A stretch of DNA of 64,000 nt, taken from the NCBI RefSeq assembly GCF_030380815.1, contig NZ_JAUDUY010000008.1, positions 1 to 64,000 of the forward strand. Reading direction: 5' to 3'. The translations under genes and the position numbers were made by a program. How positions within the stretch are numbered: position 1 is the first letter of the stretch; each line of letters starts with the position of its first letter. This stretch comes from Robiginitalea aurantiaca. Lineage in GTDB: Bacteria; Bacteroidota; Bacteroidia; Flavobacteriales; Flavobacteriaceae. Of this stretch, positions 16,022 through 24,061 are shown piece by piece. The notes beneath the pieces were generated by a model. It did no database searches, was not told where the DNA came from, and was given only the letters and a program-made list of their open reading frames with translations.

Positions 16022-16804
16022 TTATTTAACCTTGTCGAAGATCTGCTCCATTTTCTTTTGTTCTTCTTCTGCCAGGGCAGGATCGACCAAAATGCGACCA
16101 CTGTGCTCATCTGAGATGATTTTTTTTCTGGATGCAATTTCTACCTGAACCTGTGGGGGTATGGTGAAAAATGATCCTCCGGAAGCTCCGCGTTCAACGG
16201 GAACAACAGCCAGTCCGTTTTTCACGCGATGGCGAATACGCTTGTAGGCATTCAGCAGCCTGTCTTCAATGATTTTCTCGAACTCCTCCGACTTTTTCAT
16301 CAGCGCCTTTTCTTCCTTTTCAGTTTCGGCAAGGATGGCATCGAGTTCCCCTTTTTTGTGTTTCAGGTGTGTTTCACGTTCGGTAAGGTTTTCCTTGGTA
16401 CCCGAAACGATTTCTTTCTTCTGATCGATCTGGGCTTTGAATTCCTTGATGTGTTTCTCAGCCAGCTGTATTTCTAATTCCTGGAATTCCACTTCTTTGG
16501 CAAGGGAATTAAATTCACGGCTGTTACGCACATTTTTCTGTTGTTCGCTGTACTTTTTGATCAATGCCTTGGCATCTTCTATCAAATTCTTCTTAGCCGA
16601 AATTTCATAGTTGATCGTTTCAAGGTCGGTTTTGAGCTTGTCGATCCGGGTTTTCAGCCCCTGAACTTCATCTTCGAGGTCCTGAACTTCCAATGGTAAT
16701 TCCCCACGGACATTGCGAATTTCATCAACACGGGAATCAATAAGTTGGAGATCGTATAAGGCCCGCAGTTTGTCTTCTACCGTTACTTCAGTCTTTGTCG
16801 CCAT
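16022..16804 (-). CDS. coiled-coil protein of the C4 zinc-ribbon family, cysteines lost
   Basis: A 260-residue protein. Residues about 30-180 form a long charged coiled coil, followed by KNGLAVVPVERGASGGSFFTIPPQ and HSGRILVDPALAEEEQ. The layout equals the zf-RING_7 family (coiled coil plus C-terminal zinc ribbon), but the positions that are CxxC pairs in the canonical form are Ala/Gly/Ser and His/Ser, so zinc is unlikely. The protein contains no Cys at all. It starts 3 bases after nif3 and so sits in one operon with it. Binding of nucleic acid or Nif3 is a guess. Confidence 0.75.
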   Translation of the reverse strand: MATKTEVTVEDKLRALYDLQLIDSRVDEIRNVRGELPLEVQDLEDEVQGLKTRIDKLKTDLETINYEISAKKNLIEDAKALIKKYSEQQKNVRNSREFNSLAKEVEFQELEIQLAEKHIKEFKAQIDQKKEIVSGTKENLTERETHLKHKKGELDAILAETEKEEKALMKKSEEFEKIIEDRLLNAYKRIRHRVKNGLAVVPVERGASGGSFFTIPPQVQVEIASRKKIISDEHSGRILVDPALAEEEQKKMEQIFDKVK

Positions 16805-16807
16805 AAA

Positions 16808-17902
16808 TTAGAAATAGTTGATCGGATTGGTTTTTGTCTCCGATAAAGAGATTGCAAAATTAGGAATTTTTTCGCTAAGATATTCAGCAAGGAGGTTTTT
16901 TGTAAACTGCTCAGTTTCATAGTGTCCGATATCGGCAATGACCATTTTTCCCTCGGCTTTGAAGAACTCGTGGTATTTGACGTCTGCGGTTATGAAAATG
17001 TCAGCTCCAGATACCCTGGCTGCATCGATGGCAAAAGCACCACTGCCCCCGAGGACCGCTACTTTTCTGATGGGGGTTTCGCTGAGTGCCGAATGGCGGA
17101 TACAACCACTGTTAAAACGCTTTTTAACTTCTTTCAGGAAAGCCGTAGGCGCCATGGGCTCAGGGAGCAACCCGGTCATCCCCATTCCGATTCCGGTATA
17201 CGCATTATCCAAAGTCGTGACCTCATAAGCCACTTCTTCATAGGGATGGTTTTCAAAAAGGGCCTGCAGAACTGTTTTCTCCAGATGGGCCTTAAAAGTG
17301 ATATGGATCTGGGTTTCGGTTTCCCGGTGGCGTTTTCCATGGGTCCCCAGGTTGGGTTTGGCGTCTGCTTCAGGGACAAATCCCCCCGTACCTTCAGCTG
17401 TAAAACTGCATTGGCTGTAGTTCCCCAGCTGACCCGCCCCGGCCTCAAATAGTTTTTCAAGCAGGGCATCCCTTGAGGGAACCGGCACATAGGTGAGCAG
17501 TTTTTTTATCTTTCCCCTGGAAGGGAGCAGCACCTGAGGTTTTTCGAGGCCAAGGACCTCGCACATTTTACCGCTGACGCCGTCAGGAACATTGTCTAAA
17601 GCGGTATGCATGCTGTAAAGCGCAATGTTATGCTGGATGGCCTTTGTCACCACGCGTTCCACATAGGTGCTCCCGGTGATCTTCTTAAGTCCGCGAAAGA
17701 GGATGGGGTGAAAACTGACGATAAGGTTGCACTTGCGTTCGATCGCCTCATCCACGACTTCCTCAAGGGTGTCAAGGGTTACCAGGATACCGGAAACCTG
17801 CATGTTGGGATTCCCAACCAACAATCCTACGTTGTCAAAATCCTCAGCGAGCTGAAGCGGAGCTTTCTGCTCGAGAATATCTGTAATGGCTTTAACAGTC
17901 AT
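16808..17902 (-). CDS. Nif3-like dinuclear metal centre hexameric protein (DUF34)
   Basis: A 364-residue protein of the long Nif3 form. Metal-binding regions are visible: SFHPILFRGLKKI (about 64), MHTALDNVPDG (about 97) and the C-terminal DIGHYETEQF (about 326). An inserted domain at about 130-235 is typical of the 365-residue form. Family members bind two metal ions, and some act as GTP cyclohydrolase-like or metal-handling proteins; the cellular role is unsettled. A perfect -7 box lies at 17925-17932. The gene is co-transcribed with the coiled-coil gene downstream and divergent from lpxK. Confidence 0.88.
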   Translation of the reverse strand: MTVKAITDILEQKAPLQLAEDFDNVGLLVGNPNMQVSGILVTLDTLEEVVDEAIERKCNLIVSFHPILFRGLKKITGSTYVERVVTKAIQHNIALYSMHTALDNVPDGVSGKMCEVLGLEKPQVLLPSRGKIKKLLTYVPVPSRDALLEKLFEAGAGQLGNYSQCSFTAEGTGGFVPEADAKPNLGTHGKRHRETETQIHITFKAHLEKTVLQALFENHPYEEVAYEVTTLDNAYTGIGMGMTGLLPEPMAPTAFLKEVKKRFNSGCIRHSALSETPIRKVAVLGGSGAFAIDAARVSGADIFITADVKYHEFFKAEGKMVIADIGHYETEQFTKNLLAEYLSEKIPNFAISLSETKTNPINYF

Positions 17903-17924
17903 GCAATTGAGTTTTGGGTGCTCT

Positions 17925-17932
17925 CAAATATA
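17925..17932 (-). promoter_or_regulatory. -7 promoter box of nif3 operon
   Basis: Minus-strand TATATTTG matches TANNTTTG, 22 bases before the ATG at 17902. It lies only 6 bases from the divergent lpxK box. Confidence 0.65.
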
Positions 17933-17938
17933 AATAAC

Positions 17939-17946
17939 TATTTTCG
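17939..17946 (+). promoter_or_regulatory. variant -7 box of lpxK
   Basis: TATTTTCG (one base off TANNTTTG) lies 5 bases before the lpxK ATG at 17952, implying a leaderless or very short-leader transcript. Confidence 0.45.
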
Positions 17947-17951
17947 CTCTT

Positions 17952-18944
17952 ATGAAGTGGTTGCGAAATCTGGGTCTGCCTTTTTCCCTCCTGTATGGCT
18001 GGATCGTATGGTTCAGGAACAAATGTTATGACTGGGGATGGTTTGCTTCCAGGGAATATGAGGTGCCCATCCTCTGCATTGGCAATTTAAGCACAGGCGG
18101 TAGTGGGAAAACCCCTATGGCCGAATGGATTCTGGCCCGAATGCTGCCGAAAAAGCGGGTGGCCGTACTCAGCAGGGGATATAAAAGGGAGACTGAAGGT
18201 TTTCTTGTTGTCACCCCGGAGCGAACCGCCGCTGAAGTTGGAGATGAGCCTTTGCAAATGGGGCGGAAGTTTCCGGATGCAGTGATAGCCGTGGACGCCA
18301 ACAGGCAAAGGGGTATTGAGAAACTGGTTGACATGGTGGATCCAGAGCTGATCATACTTGATGACGGGTTTCAGCATCGCAAGGTAACCCCGGCCCGGGC
18401 TGTGCTACTGACTGCCTACGATGAACTCTATACCGAAGAAGCCTATTTGCCTGCCGGAAACCTTCGGGATCACCGGTCTCAGGCAAAGCGGGCAGATTTG
18501 ATTGTGGTCACCAAATGTCCGAGTCCGATCTCTGAAGTTGATCGGGACCGCATTCGGAGAAAATTGGCGCCGAAAATGGGACAACGGCTCGCCTTTGCCT
18601 CACTTTGTTATCAAAAGGTAATCGATAGGGGAGGGAAACCCCTTCCTGATGAAACCCTGCGGAACCAGAAGTTTACCCTGGTGACGGGGATTGCACGCCC
18701 CGAACCGCTGATTGCATATCTCAAGCAGTCCGGAGTCCGTTTTGAACACCTGAGGTATCCGGACCATCACAGGTTTACCGCCTCAGAGTTAAAGATGCTC
18801 AAAGGCCGGCTTCCCATACTCACTACTGAAAAGGATGGGGTTCGGCTCGAAGGTGCCATCGATGAATTTTATGTGATTCCCGTACACCATTGTTTTTCAC
18901 CGGGTGATGCAAAAATAATGGAGGAATTCCTGTCTGAATTCTAA
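17952..18944 (+). CDS. lpxK: tetraacyldisaccharide 4'-kinase
   Basis: A 330-residue kinase of lipid A synthesis that phosphorylates the 4' position of the tetraacyl disaccharide at the inner membrane. The N-terminal hydrophobic helix (about 8-22) fits its membrane anchor. The Walker A-type loop GNLSTGGSGKT is at 44-54, SRGYKRET follows at about 75, and the DDGFQHRKV motif at about 136 contains the catalytic Asp pair. Its 3' end overlaps that of the convergent histidine kinase by 4 bases. Confidence 0.95.
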   Translation: MKWLRNLGLPFSLLYGWIVWFRNKCYDWGWFASREYEVPILCIGNLSTGGSGKTPMAEWILARMLPKKRVAVLSRGYKRETEGFLVVTPERTAAEVGDEPLQMGRKFPDAVIAVDANRQRGIEKLVDMVDPELIILDDGFQHRKVTPARAVLLTAYDELYTEEAYLPAGNLRDHRSQAKRADLIVVTKCPSPISEVDRDRIRRKLAPKMGQRLAFASLCYQKVIDRGGKPLPDETLRNQKFTLVTGIARPEPLIAYLKQSGVRFEHLRYPDHHRFTASELKMLKGRLPILTTEKDGVRLEGAIDEFYVIPVHHCFSPGDAKIMEEFLSEF

Positions 18945-21160
18945 GAAATTGTACCCTTCATCTTGGCCTGCGCAATGTTTTCCCCGATTTTTTCGTAGAA
19001 GAGCTCGGGTTTGAAGGGTTTGGTCACGACATCGTTACAGCCGGCGGCGTAGAATTCTTCCAGGCTGTCGTCAAGAGATATAGCCGTAAGGGCGATAATC
19101 GGAATCTCGGCATTGAATTTCCTGATTTCTTTGGTCGCCTCCACCCCGCTGATACCCGGCATGTGGATATCCATCAGGATGCCGTCATAGGTATTGGCTT
19201 TAGCCAATTCTATGGCCTGGGTGCCGTCACTGGCAATGTCACAGCTGATTTCTTTTTTCGACAGCATTTTACGTGTAATGACCTGATTGATCTTGTTGTC
19301 CTCTACTACGAGTAAATGGAGTTCGTCAAAGCGGTAATCGGCCGGAGTTATTTCGAACGGAAGTTCTTCGACCAGCTGATCTTTGCACTTCATTTTGAGT
19401 TCGAAATAAAATGTACTCCCCTTGCCGTGTTCACTTTCCAGATGGATTTCACTATCAAAAAGGCCGAGTAAACTCTTAACAATGGTAAGGCCTAGACCTG
19501 TACCCCCGTATTCCCTGTTGATCTGGATGGAGCCCTGTTCAAAACTGTCAAAGATATCCGCCTGTCGCTCCTTTTCAATTCCGATTCCGGTATCCCGGAT
19601 TTCGAAATATACATGTGCGTATTCCCCTTCGCGTCTCAGTAACCTGGCAATAACCACTACTTCCCCGTCTTTTGTAAACTTGATGGCATTCCCAACGAGA
19701 TTCATAAAAATCTGGGATAGTTTTACAGGGTCACTCAGGAGGTGGGAAGGGATTTGGGAGTCGTAATCCAGGATAAGCTGGTCGTTTTGCTCCTTGGCGG
19801 ATTGCTGCAGGCCGTTGAGCACTTCATTGAGCACTTTATGAAGGTTACATTCGACTTCCAGTGGTGCCAGTTTTTCCGCATCGATTTTGTTGATCTGCAG
19901 GATGTCATTGATAAAGTTGAGCAGGTAATCCCCGGAGAATTTGAGGGATTTCAGATGATCCATCTGATTCTTTCTGGGTTTTTCCTCGAGTAAAAGGTGG
20001 GTCAGACCCGTCACCGCGTAAAGCGGGGTTCGAAGTTCATGGCTCACCGTGGAAAGAAAATTCGTTTTTGCTTCCATCGCCTGTACTGCTGCATCCCTGG
20101 CGAGTTGCAATTCCCTGTTTTTTGTCTGGAGCAGGTCATTGGTCCTGAGTTTGATCTGGTTGTTTCGATACAGGGATACCGCGAGCAGCGATATTATGGT
20201 CAGGAAGGCCGAGGTTAATATTGCCGTAATCTCAGAGCGGTTGGCCGATTCGCTCAGTTCGGCAATTTCAGCTTCCTGCCGGTCTACCTGCTCGAGCAGG
20301 TTTTTATTCAGGAGCTCATTTAAACGCCTGCTTTTAACCGAATCGCTTTCCGCCGAGTATAGCGAATCCCGCAGTTCGAGAAGACTCAGGACAGGAGGTA
20401 TCGCTTTGTCGTATTCCCCCGTTTTTTGGTACAGATCGACCAGCATGCGGTTACATCGTTCGAAAATCTTTGCAAAATCATTATCCCGGGCCAGATTTAA
20501 GGCGCTTTCTGCATTGCTGATCGCATTCCGGACTTCCCCCTGCGCGCTGTAAATTTCGGCAAGAGCCCTAAAAGCCCGCGCTTTCAGATAGTCCCTTTCA
20601 AAAGGATCTGAATTCTCACGAAGTGCATTGTAGCGGGTAATCGAGCGATCCGTGCTATTGGGAATTAAGGAATAGAATTCTCCTTCCATAAGCGTGATCC
20701 GATTCAGCAGGTTCCTGTCGTTACTCTCTTTTTTCGCCTCATTAAGGCGTTCCAGCCCAAGGTGGTGGTTCCCTTCCTTAGAGGCTATCCTTGCCCCGAT
20801 ATACAGGCTGGCCGCATTGCCGTAGAAATATTCCACAGTTTCGAGTTGCTCGTTCATGCGATCCAGGTGGAACTGAGCTGCGGGTAACCGGTCGAGATCC
20901 AGGTATATTTCCGCGTACATAAAATAACACTGAATGGCTTCCTGGGTGTTTTCAGCGACTTCAGCATGTTTTGTAGCCCGGTCGAGGGATTCGAGTGCCT
21001 CTACCATCCTGTCCTGGTTCCGGAAAGACCTTACTTCTGCCATCATGGTGGTAAACTCAGGGTCGATCAGGCTGTCATCCTGAGCCAATAGGGGGGCTGT
21101 GGGCATTAAAAGAAGTACGGCCCAAAGCATAAAAAAGCAGTATGGAATACGCGTTTTCAC
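18941..21160 (-). CDS. hybrid sensor histidine kinase/response regulator with N-terminal TPR-like domain
   Basis: A 739-residue protein. It has a signal peptide (ends PLLAQ), a periplasmic TPR-like helical region (about 30-300), one membrane helix (about 310-330) and a coiled coil. The HisKA domain has His374 in FLSTVSHELRTP; the HATPase domain has NLVGNAIKFT and GTGLGLTIVK; the receiver domain (about 610-730) has Asp664 in LMDIHMPG. No DNA-binding domain is present, so the phosphoryl group must pass on or the receiver acts alone. GTG at 21160 is chosen because it forms a GTGA overlap with the end of gap; an ATG 24 bases upstream is the alternative. Confidence 0.85.
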   Translation of the reverse strand: MKTRIPYCFFMLWAVLLLMPTAPLLAQDDSLIDPEFTTMMAEVRSFRNQDRMVEALESLDRATKHAEVAENTQEAIQCYFMYAEIYLDLDRLPAAQFHLDRMNEQLETVEYFYGNAASLYIGARIASKEGNHHLGLERLNEAKKESNDRNLLNRITLMEGEFYSLIPNSTDRSITRYNALRENSDPFERDYLKARAFRALAEIYSAQGEVRNAISNAESALNLARDNDFAKIFERCNRMLVDLYQKTGEYDKAIPPVLSLLELRDSLYSAESDSVKSRRLNELLNKNLLEQVDRQEAEIAELSESANRSEITAILTSAFLTIISLLAVSLYRNNQIKLRTNDLLQTKNRELQLARDAAVQAMEAKTNFLSTVSHELRTPLYAVTGLTHLLLEEKPRKNQMDHLKSLKFSGDYLLNFINDILQINKIDAEKLAPLEVECNLHKVLNEVLNGLQQSAKEQNDQLILDYDSQIPSHLLSDPVKLSQIFMNLVGNAIKFTKDGEVVVIARLLRREGEYAHVYFEIRDTGIGIEKERQADIFDSFEQGSIQINREYGGTGLGLTIVKSLLGLFDSEIHLESEHGKGSTFYFELKMKCKDQLVEELPFEITPADYRFDELHLLVVEDNKINQVITRKMLSKKEISCDIASDGTQAIELAKANTYDGILMDIHMPGISGVEATKEIRKFNAEIPIIALTAISLDDSLEEFYAAGCNDVVTKPFKPELFYEKIGENIAQAKMKGTIS

Positions 21161-22167
21161 AAGTAATCCTTTTCGGTCATCCATTTTACGGTATCGATAA
21201 TGCGGCTGCTGTATCCAGCCTCATTGTCGTACCAGCCAATAACCTTTACCATTGTCCCAATGACAGAGGTCATCTGGGAATCAAACGTGCAGGAGTAACA
21301 ACTATTGTTAATATCGATAGAAACGATGGGATCTTCGGTGTACTGCAGCACATTCTTTAGTTCCTTCTGGGAAAATGCCTTAAAAGTAGCATTAATTTCC
21401 TGAATACTAGTAGGGTTAACTACATTGGCCGTGATGTCTGTGAGCGATCCGTTGGGGACGGGAACACGGATGCCACATCCGCCTATAGCCGAGGACAAAT
21501 GGGGAAAAATCCGGGTTAACGCCTTGGCAGCACCTGTGGTTGTCGGAACGATGGATTGGCCTGCTGCCCGTGCCCTCCGAAGATCCCGGTGTGGTCTGTC
21601 GTGCAGGCTCTGATCGGAAGTATAGGAATGAATTGTAGTAATATACGCCTGTTCTATGCCACAGAGCTCATCCAGGATTTTAATCATCGGGGCGGCGTTG
21701 TGGGTTGTACAGGAGGCATTGCTGAAAATGCGATCCTCCGGCCTTAGCGTTTCGTGGTTGATCCCGTAGACAATCATGGGGATCGATGCTTCAGGGGGTG
21801 GAGCCGAAAGCATAACCTTTGGAGCCCCCGCCTGCAGATGGGATTGGAGCATTTCCCGTGTTTTGAACAATCCCGTGGCTTCAATCACCAGATCGACCTC
21901 AGATTCCGTCCACGGAATTTCTGAGGGTTGTGCATAATGCGTAATTCGGGTCTTCCCTTTAGGGGTACTCAGGATGTTGTTTTCAAATTGGACCTCATGG
22001 GGGAATACGCCGTGAATGCTGTCGTATTTGAGTAGATGCGCCAGGGTCTTTGTATCGGCTATGTCGTTTACGCTACCTACGTGAATCCCAGGTTCATTTT
22101 GGAGCAGCCGAAACAGCGTCCGGCCAATTCTTCCAAAACCATTAATCCCAAGGGTTATTTTTTTCAT
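21157..22167 (-). CDS. gap: glyceraldehyde-3-phosphate dehydrogenase (variant active-site motif)
   Basis: A 336-residue dehydrogenase. The NAD-binding GINGFGRIGRTLFRLL is at 5-20, the nucleophile Cys153 in SNASCTT, and RRARAAGQSIVPTTTGAAKAL and WYDNEAGYS are further on. The motif usually read as SCTTN is SCTTH here, with His156 in place of Asn. This is a classical phosphorylating GAPDH fold and probably not the only copy in the genome. The ATG at 22167 starts the conserved N-terminus. It lies 32 bases after lipA and overlaps the kinase start (GTGA), so lipA, gap and the kinase look like one operon. Confidence 0.9.
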   Translation of the reverse strand: MKKITLGINGFGRIGRTLFRLLQNEPGIHVGSVNDIADTKTLAHLLKYDSIHGVFPHEVQFENNILSTPKGKTRITHYAQPSEIPWTESEVDLVIEATGLFKTREMLQSHLQAGAPKVMLSAPPPEASIPMIVYGINHETLRPEDRIFSNASCTTHNAAPMIKILDELCGIEQAYITTIHSYTSDQSLHDRPHRDLRRARAAGQSIVPTTTGAAKALTRIFPHLSSAIGGCGIRVPVPNGSLTDITANVVNPTSIQEINATFKAFSQKELKNVLQYTEDPIVSIDINNSCYSCTFDSQMTSVIGTMVKVIGWYDNEAGYSSRIIDTVKWMTEKDYL

Positions 22168-22199
22168 GTTTTTGAGTCCACCCACAGCGGATCACAAGA

Positions 22200-23075
22200 T
22201 CAATCGATGTGCTTATGCGCCTTGTAAGAAGAGCGCACCAGGGCGCCACTTTCAACATGACGGAAACCCATTTCCAATCCGATTTCCCGATATTTATCAA
22301 ATTCCTCAGGTGTGACAAAGCGTTTCACAGGAAGGTGTTTCTTAGAAGGTTGCAGATACTGTCCAATGGTAACAACATCAACGCCGACCTCTCTTAAATC
22401 TTTCAGGGATTGAAGCACCTCCGCTTCCTCTTCGCCCAGACCCAGCATAATACCGGATTTTGTCCTGCGGGCTCCGTTATCCTTGAGGTAACGTAAAACA
22501 CCCAGGCTCCGGTCGTATTTTGCCTGTATGCGTACTTCCCGCGTGAGGCGGCGCACGGTTTCCATATTGTGTGAGATAACCTCAGGTCCTACTTCGAGGA
22601 TACGATCAAGATGCCTTTCGATGCCCTGAAAATCCGGGATGAGCGTTTCAAGCGTGGTTTCCGGATTCATTCTCCTGATCGCCTTGACGGTCTCGGCCCA
22701 CAGAATGGATCCCATATCTTTCAGGTCATCGCGGTCTACTGAGGTGACCACCGCGTGCTTGATCCCCATTATTTTTATGGAACGGGCTACTTTTTCCGGT
22801 TCAGCCCAGTCCACTTCCTCCGGCCGTCCTGTTTTCACTCCGCAAAAGCCGCAGGAACGGGTACAAACATTCCCCAGAATCATAAAGGTTGCTGTGCCTT
22901 CGCCCCAGCATTCCCCCATATTCGGGCAGCTCCCCGAGGTGCAGATCGTGTGCAGGTTGTAGGTATCCACCAGGCTTCGAAGTTGGGTGTATTTCTTACC
23001 CGTGGGCAATTTTACCCGCAGCCATTTCGGTTTTCCTTTTGTCGGGCTGACCGGATCTGCAGTGGTAGTACTCAT
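22200..23075 (-). CDS. lipA: lipoyl synthase
   Basis: A 291-residue radical SAM enzyme that inserts two sulfurs into octanoyl chains on lipoate-dependent enzymes. Both cluster motifs are present: [12 protein letters not shown] (auxiliary cluster) and CTRSCGFC (radical SAM CxxxCxxC), with [11 protein letters not shown] at the C-terminus carrying the conserved serine that ligates the auxiliary cluster. Length and order are normal. It has its own -7 box and leads the unit lipA-gap-kinase. lipB is not in the window. Confidence 0.96.
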   Translation of the reverse strand: MSTTTADPVSPTKGKPKWLRVKLPTGKKYTQLRSLVDTYNLHTICTSGSCPNMGECWGEGTATFMILGNVCTRSCGFCGVKTGRPEEVDWAEPEKVARSIKIMGIKHAVVTSVDRDDLKDMGSILWAETVKAIRRMNPETTLETLIPDFQGIERHLDRILEVGPEVISHNMETVRRLTREVRIQAKYDRSLGVLRYLKDNGARRTKSGIMLGLGEEEAEVLQSLKDLREVGVDVVTIGQYLQPSKKHLPVKRFVTPEEFDKYREIGLEMGFRHVESGALVRSSYKAHKHID

Positions 23076-23089
23076 AGCTCGATTTTTAG

Positions 23090-23097
23090 CAAATATA
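23090..23097 (-). promoter_or_regulatory. -7 promoter box of lipA operon
   Basis: Minus-strand TATATTTG matches TANNTTTG, 14 bases before the lipA ATG at 23075. Confidence 0.65.
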
Positions 23098-23160
23098 CAA
23101 ACAAAATTAGGGTTAAAACGCGATATGGAAGGGGAGTGGTGGGTGCGTTTCGAATCGGGT

Positions 23161-23811
23161 TTATCCGTTTCGCTGCCTTTGGGAAATAGCGGTAGCCAGC
23201 AGTTTTTTTGCCCTGAGGAGTTTGATTTTTACATTGCCCAGGGGTTCGTTCAGGTCTTCGGCAATTTCAGCGTAACTCATTTCCCGGAAATACCTTAATT
23301 CGATCACACGGCGATAGGCAGGCTTGAGTTTTTTGATATTCTCCAGAAGTGTTTTCAGGTTTTGATCGATGATAAGCTGATCTTCAGCACTGGGACTCTC
23401 ATCCAATACCTTTTTCATCGCGTCTCCTGAATGATTCTCTCTTTGCTCGAGGACATTGCGTTTCCGCTTCCTCAATAAGTCCACATGCAGGTTTTTGGAG
23501 ATGGTAATCAACCAGGTATTAAAACCGAATTTAGGATCGTAGGAGTCGAGCTTATCAAATGCACGCGCAAAGGTCTGTATCGATATATCCTCGGCGTCGT
23601 TTTCGTTTTGGGTGCGTCTGAGTTGAAATCCGTAAACCTCAGGCCAGAAGCGGTCCATGAGTTGACTAAATGCCTTTTGGTCCCCTTCCCTGGCTTTTGA
23701 TATAGTCTCTAATATGATGTCTTCTTGCGGGGGCAATAGCCGTTGATTATATAGATAAAGGATGTTTTTGGGGTTATCCCGCTGTATCAGGATTGGATTT
23801 CCTGCTTGCAA
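23161..23811 (-). CDS. RNA polymerase ECF-type sigma factor
   Basis: About 190-216 residues. Region 2 is seen as [23 protein letters not shown] with [17 protein letters not shown] and [19 protein letters not shown]. Region 4 is [44 protein letters not shown]. No ATG precedes region 2: the longest frame begins at TTG 23811 and a second TTG lies at 23736, so the start is uncertain. The long form overlaps the upstream membrane-protein gene by 25 bases, indicating co-expression. No anti-sigma gene of the usual kind is adjacent. Confidence 0.85.
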   Translation of the reverse strand: MQAGNPILIQRDNPKNILYLYNQRLLPPQEDIILETISKAREGDQKAFSQLMDRFWPEVYGFQLRRTQNENDAEDISIQTFARAFDKLDSYDPKFGFNTWLITISKNLHVDLLRKRKRNVLEQRENHSGDAMKKVLDESPSAEDQLIIDQNLKTLLENIKKLKPAYRRVIELRYFREMSYAEIAEDLNEPLGNVKIKLLRAKKLLATAISQRQRNG

Positions 23812-23987
23812 TCCTGCTCAGATGGCAATTTCCCGCACATCCCGCAGGCTTCTCCATCCTGATTGAGAAAGGGGTTCTGGCTGGCACAGGTTCCCGCAAA
23901 TTTACCGTTTTTCCTGGACCAGATTTTAATGGTGATTCCCGCAAATGCGAGGCCTAACAATCCAATGGTGAGTAAAACGAGTTTCAT
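23787..23987 (-). CDS. small cysteine-rich membrane protein
   Basis: A 66-residue protein with one N-terminal membrane helix (MKLVLLTIGLLGLAFAGITIKIW) and a short soluble tail holding four cysteines: GTCASQNPF, then CGMC, and a last Cys in EQDC. Similar small proteins are conserved in Flavobacteriaceae without known function. A perfect -7 box precedes it. It overlaps the ECF sigma gene downstream, so the two are probably one transcript. A metal- or redox-sensing partner of the sigma factor is possible but only inferred. Confidence 0.75.
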   Translation of the reverse strand: MKLVLLTIGLLGLAFAGITIKIWSRKNGKFAGTCASQNPFLNQDGEACGMCGKLPSEQDCKQEIQS

Positions 23988-24002
23988 CTGCTATATTTTG
24001 GT

Positions 24003-24010
24003 CAAAGATA
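24003..24010 (-). promoter_or_regulatory. -7 promoter box of small membrane protein/sigma unit
   Basis: Minus-strand TATCTTTG matches TANNTTTG, 15 bases before the ATG at 23987. It begins directly after the T-run of the preceding terminator. Confidence 0.65.
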
Positions 24011-24011
24011 C

Positions 24012-24040
24012 AAAAAAAGCCCCTTTTCGAAAGGGGCTTT
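24012..24040 (-). terminator. intrinsic terminator after sigma/anti-sigma pair
   Basis: AAAGCCCCTTT pairs with AAAGGGGCTTT around a 3-base loop; on the minus strand it ends in a seven-T run, 21 bases past the anti-sigma stop. Confidence 0.85.
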
Positions 24041-24061
24041 GGTAACGGTTTAACGTCGATA

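Noticed and set aside
24012-24040. Hairpin considered as a small RNA or repeat element
   Set aside because: Stem, loop and T-run are those of an intrinsic terminator directly after the anti-sigma gene.
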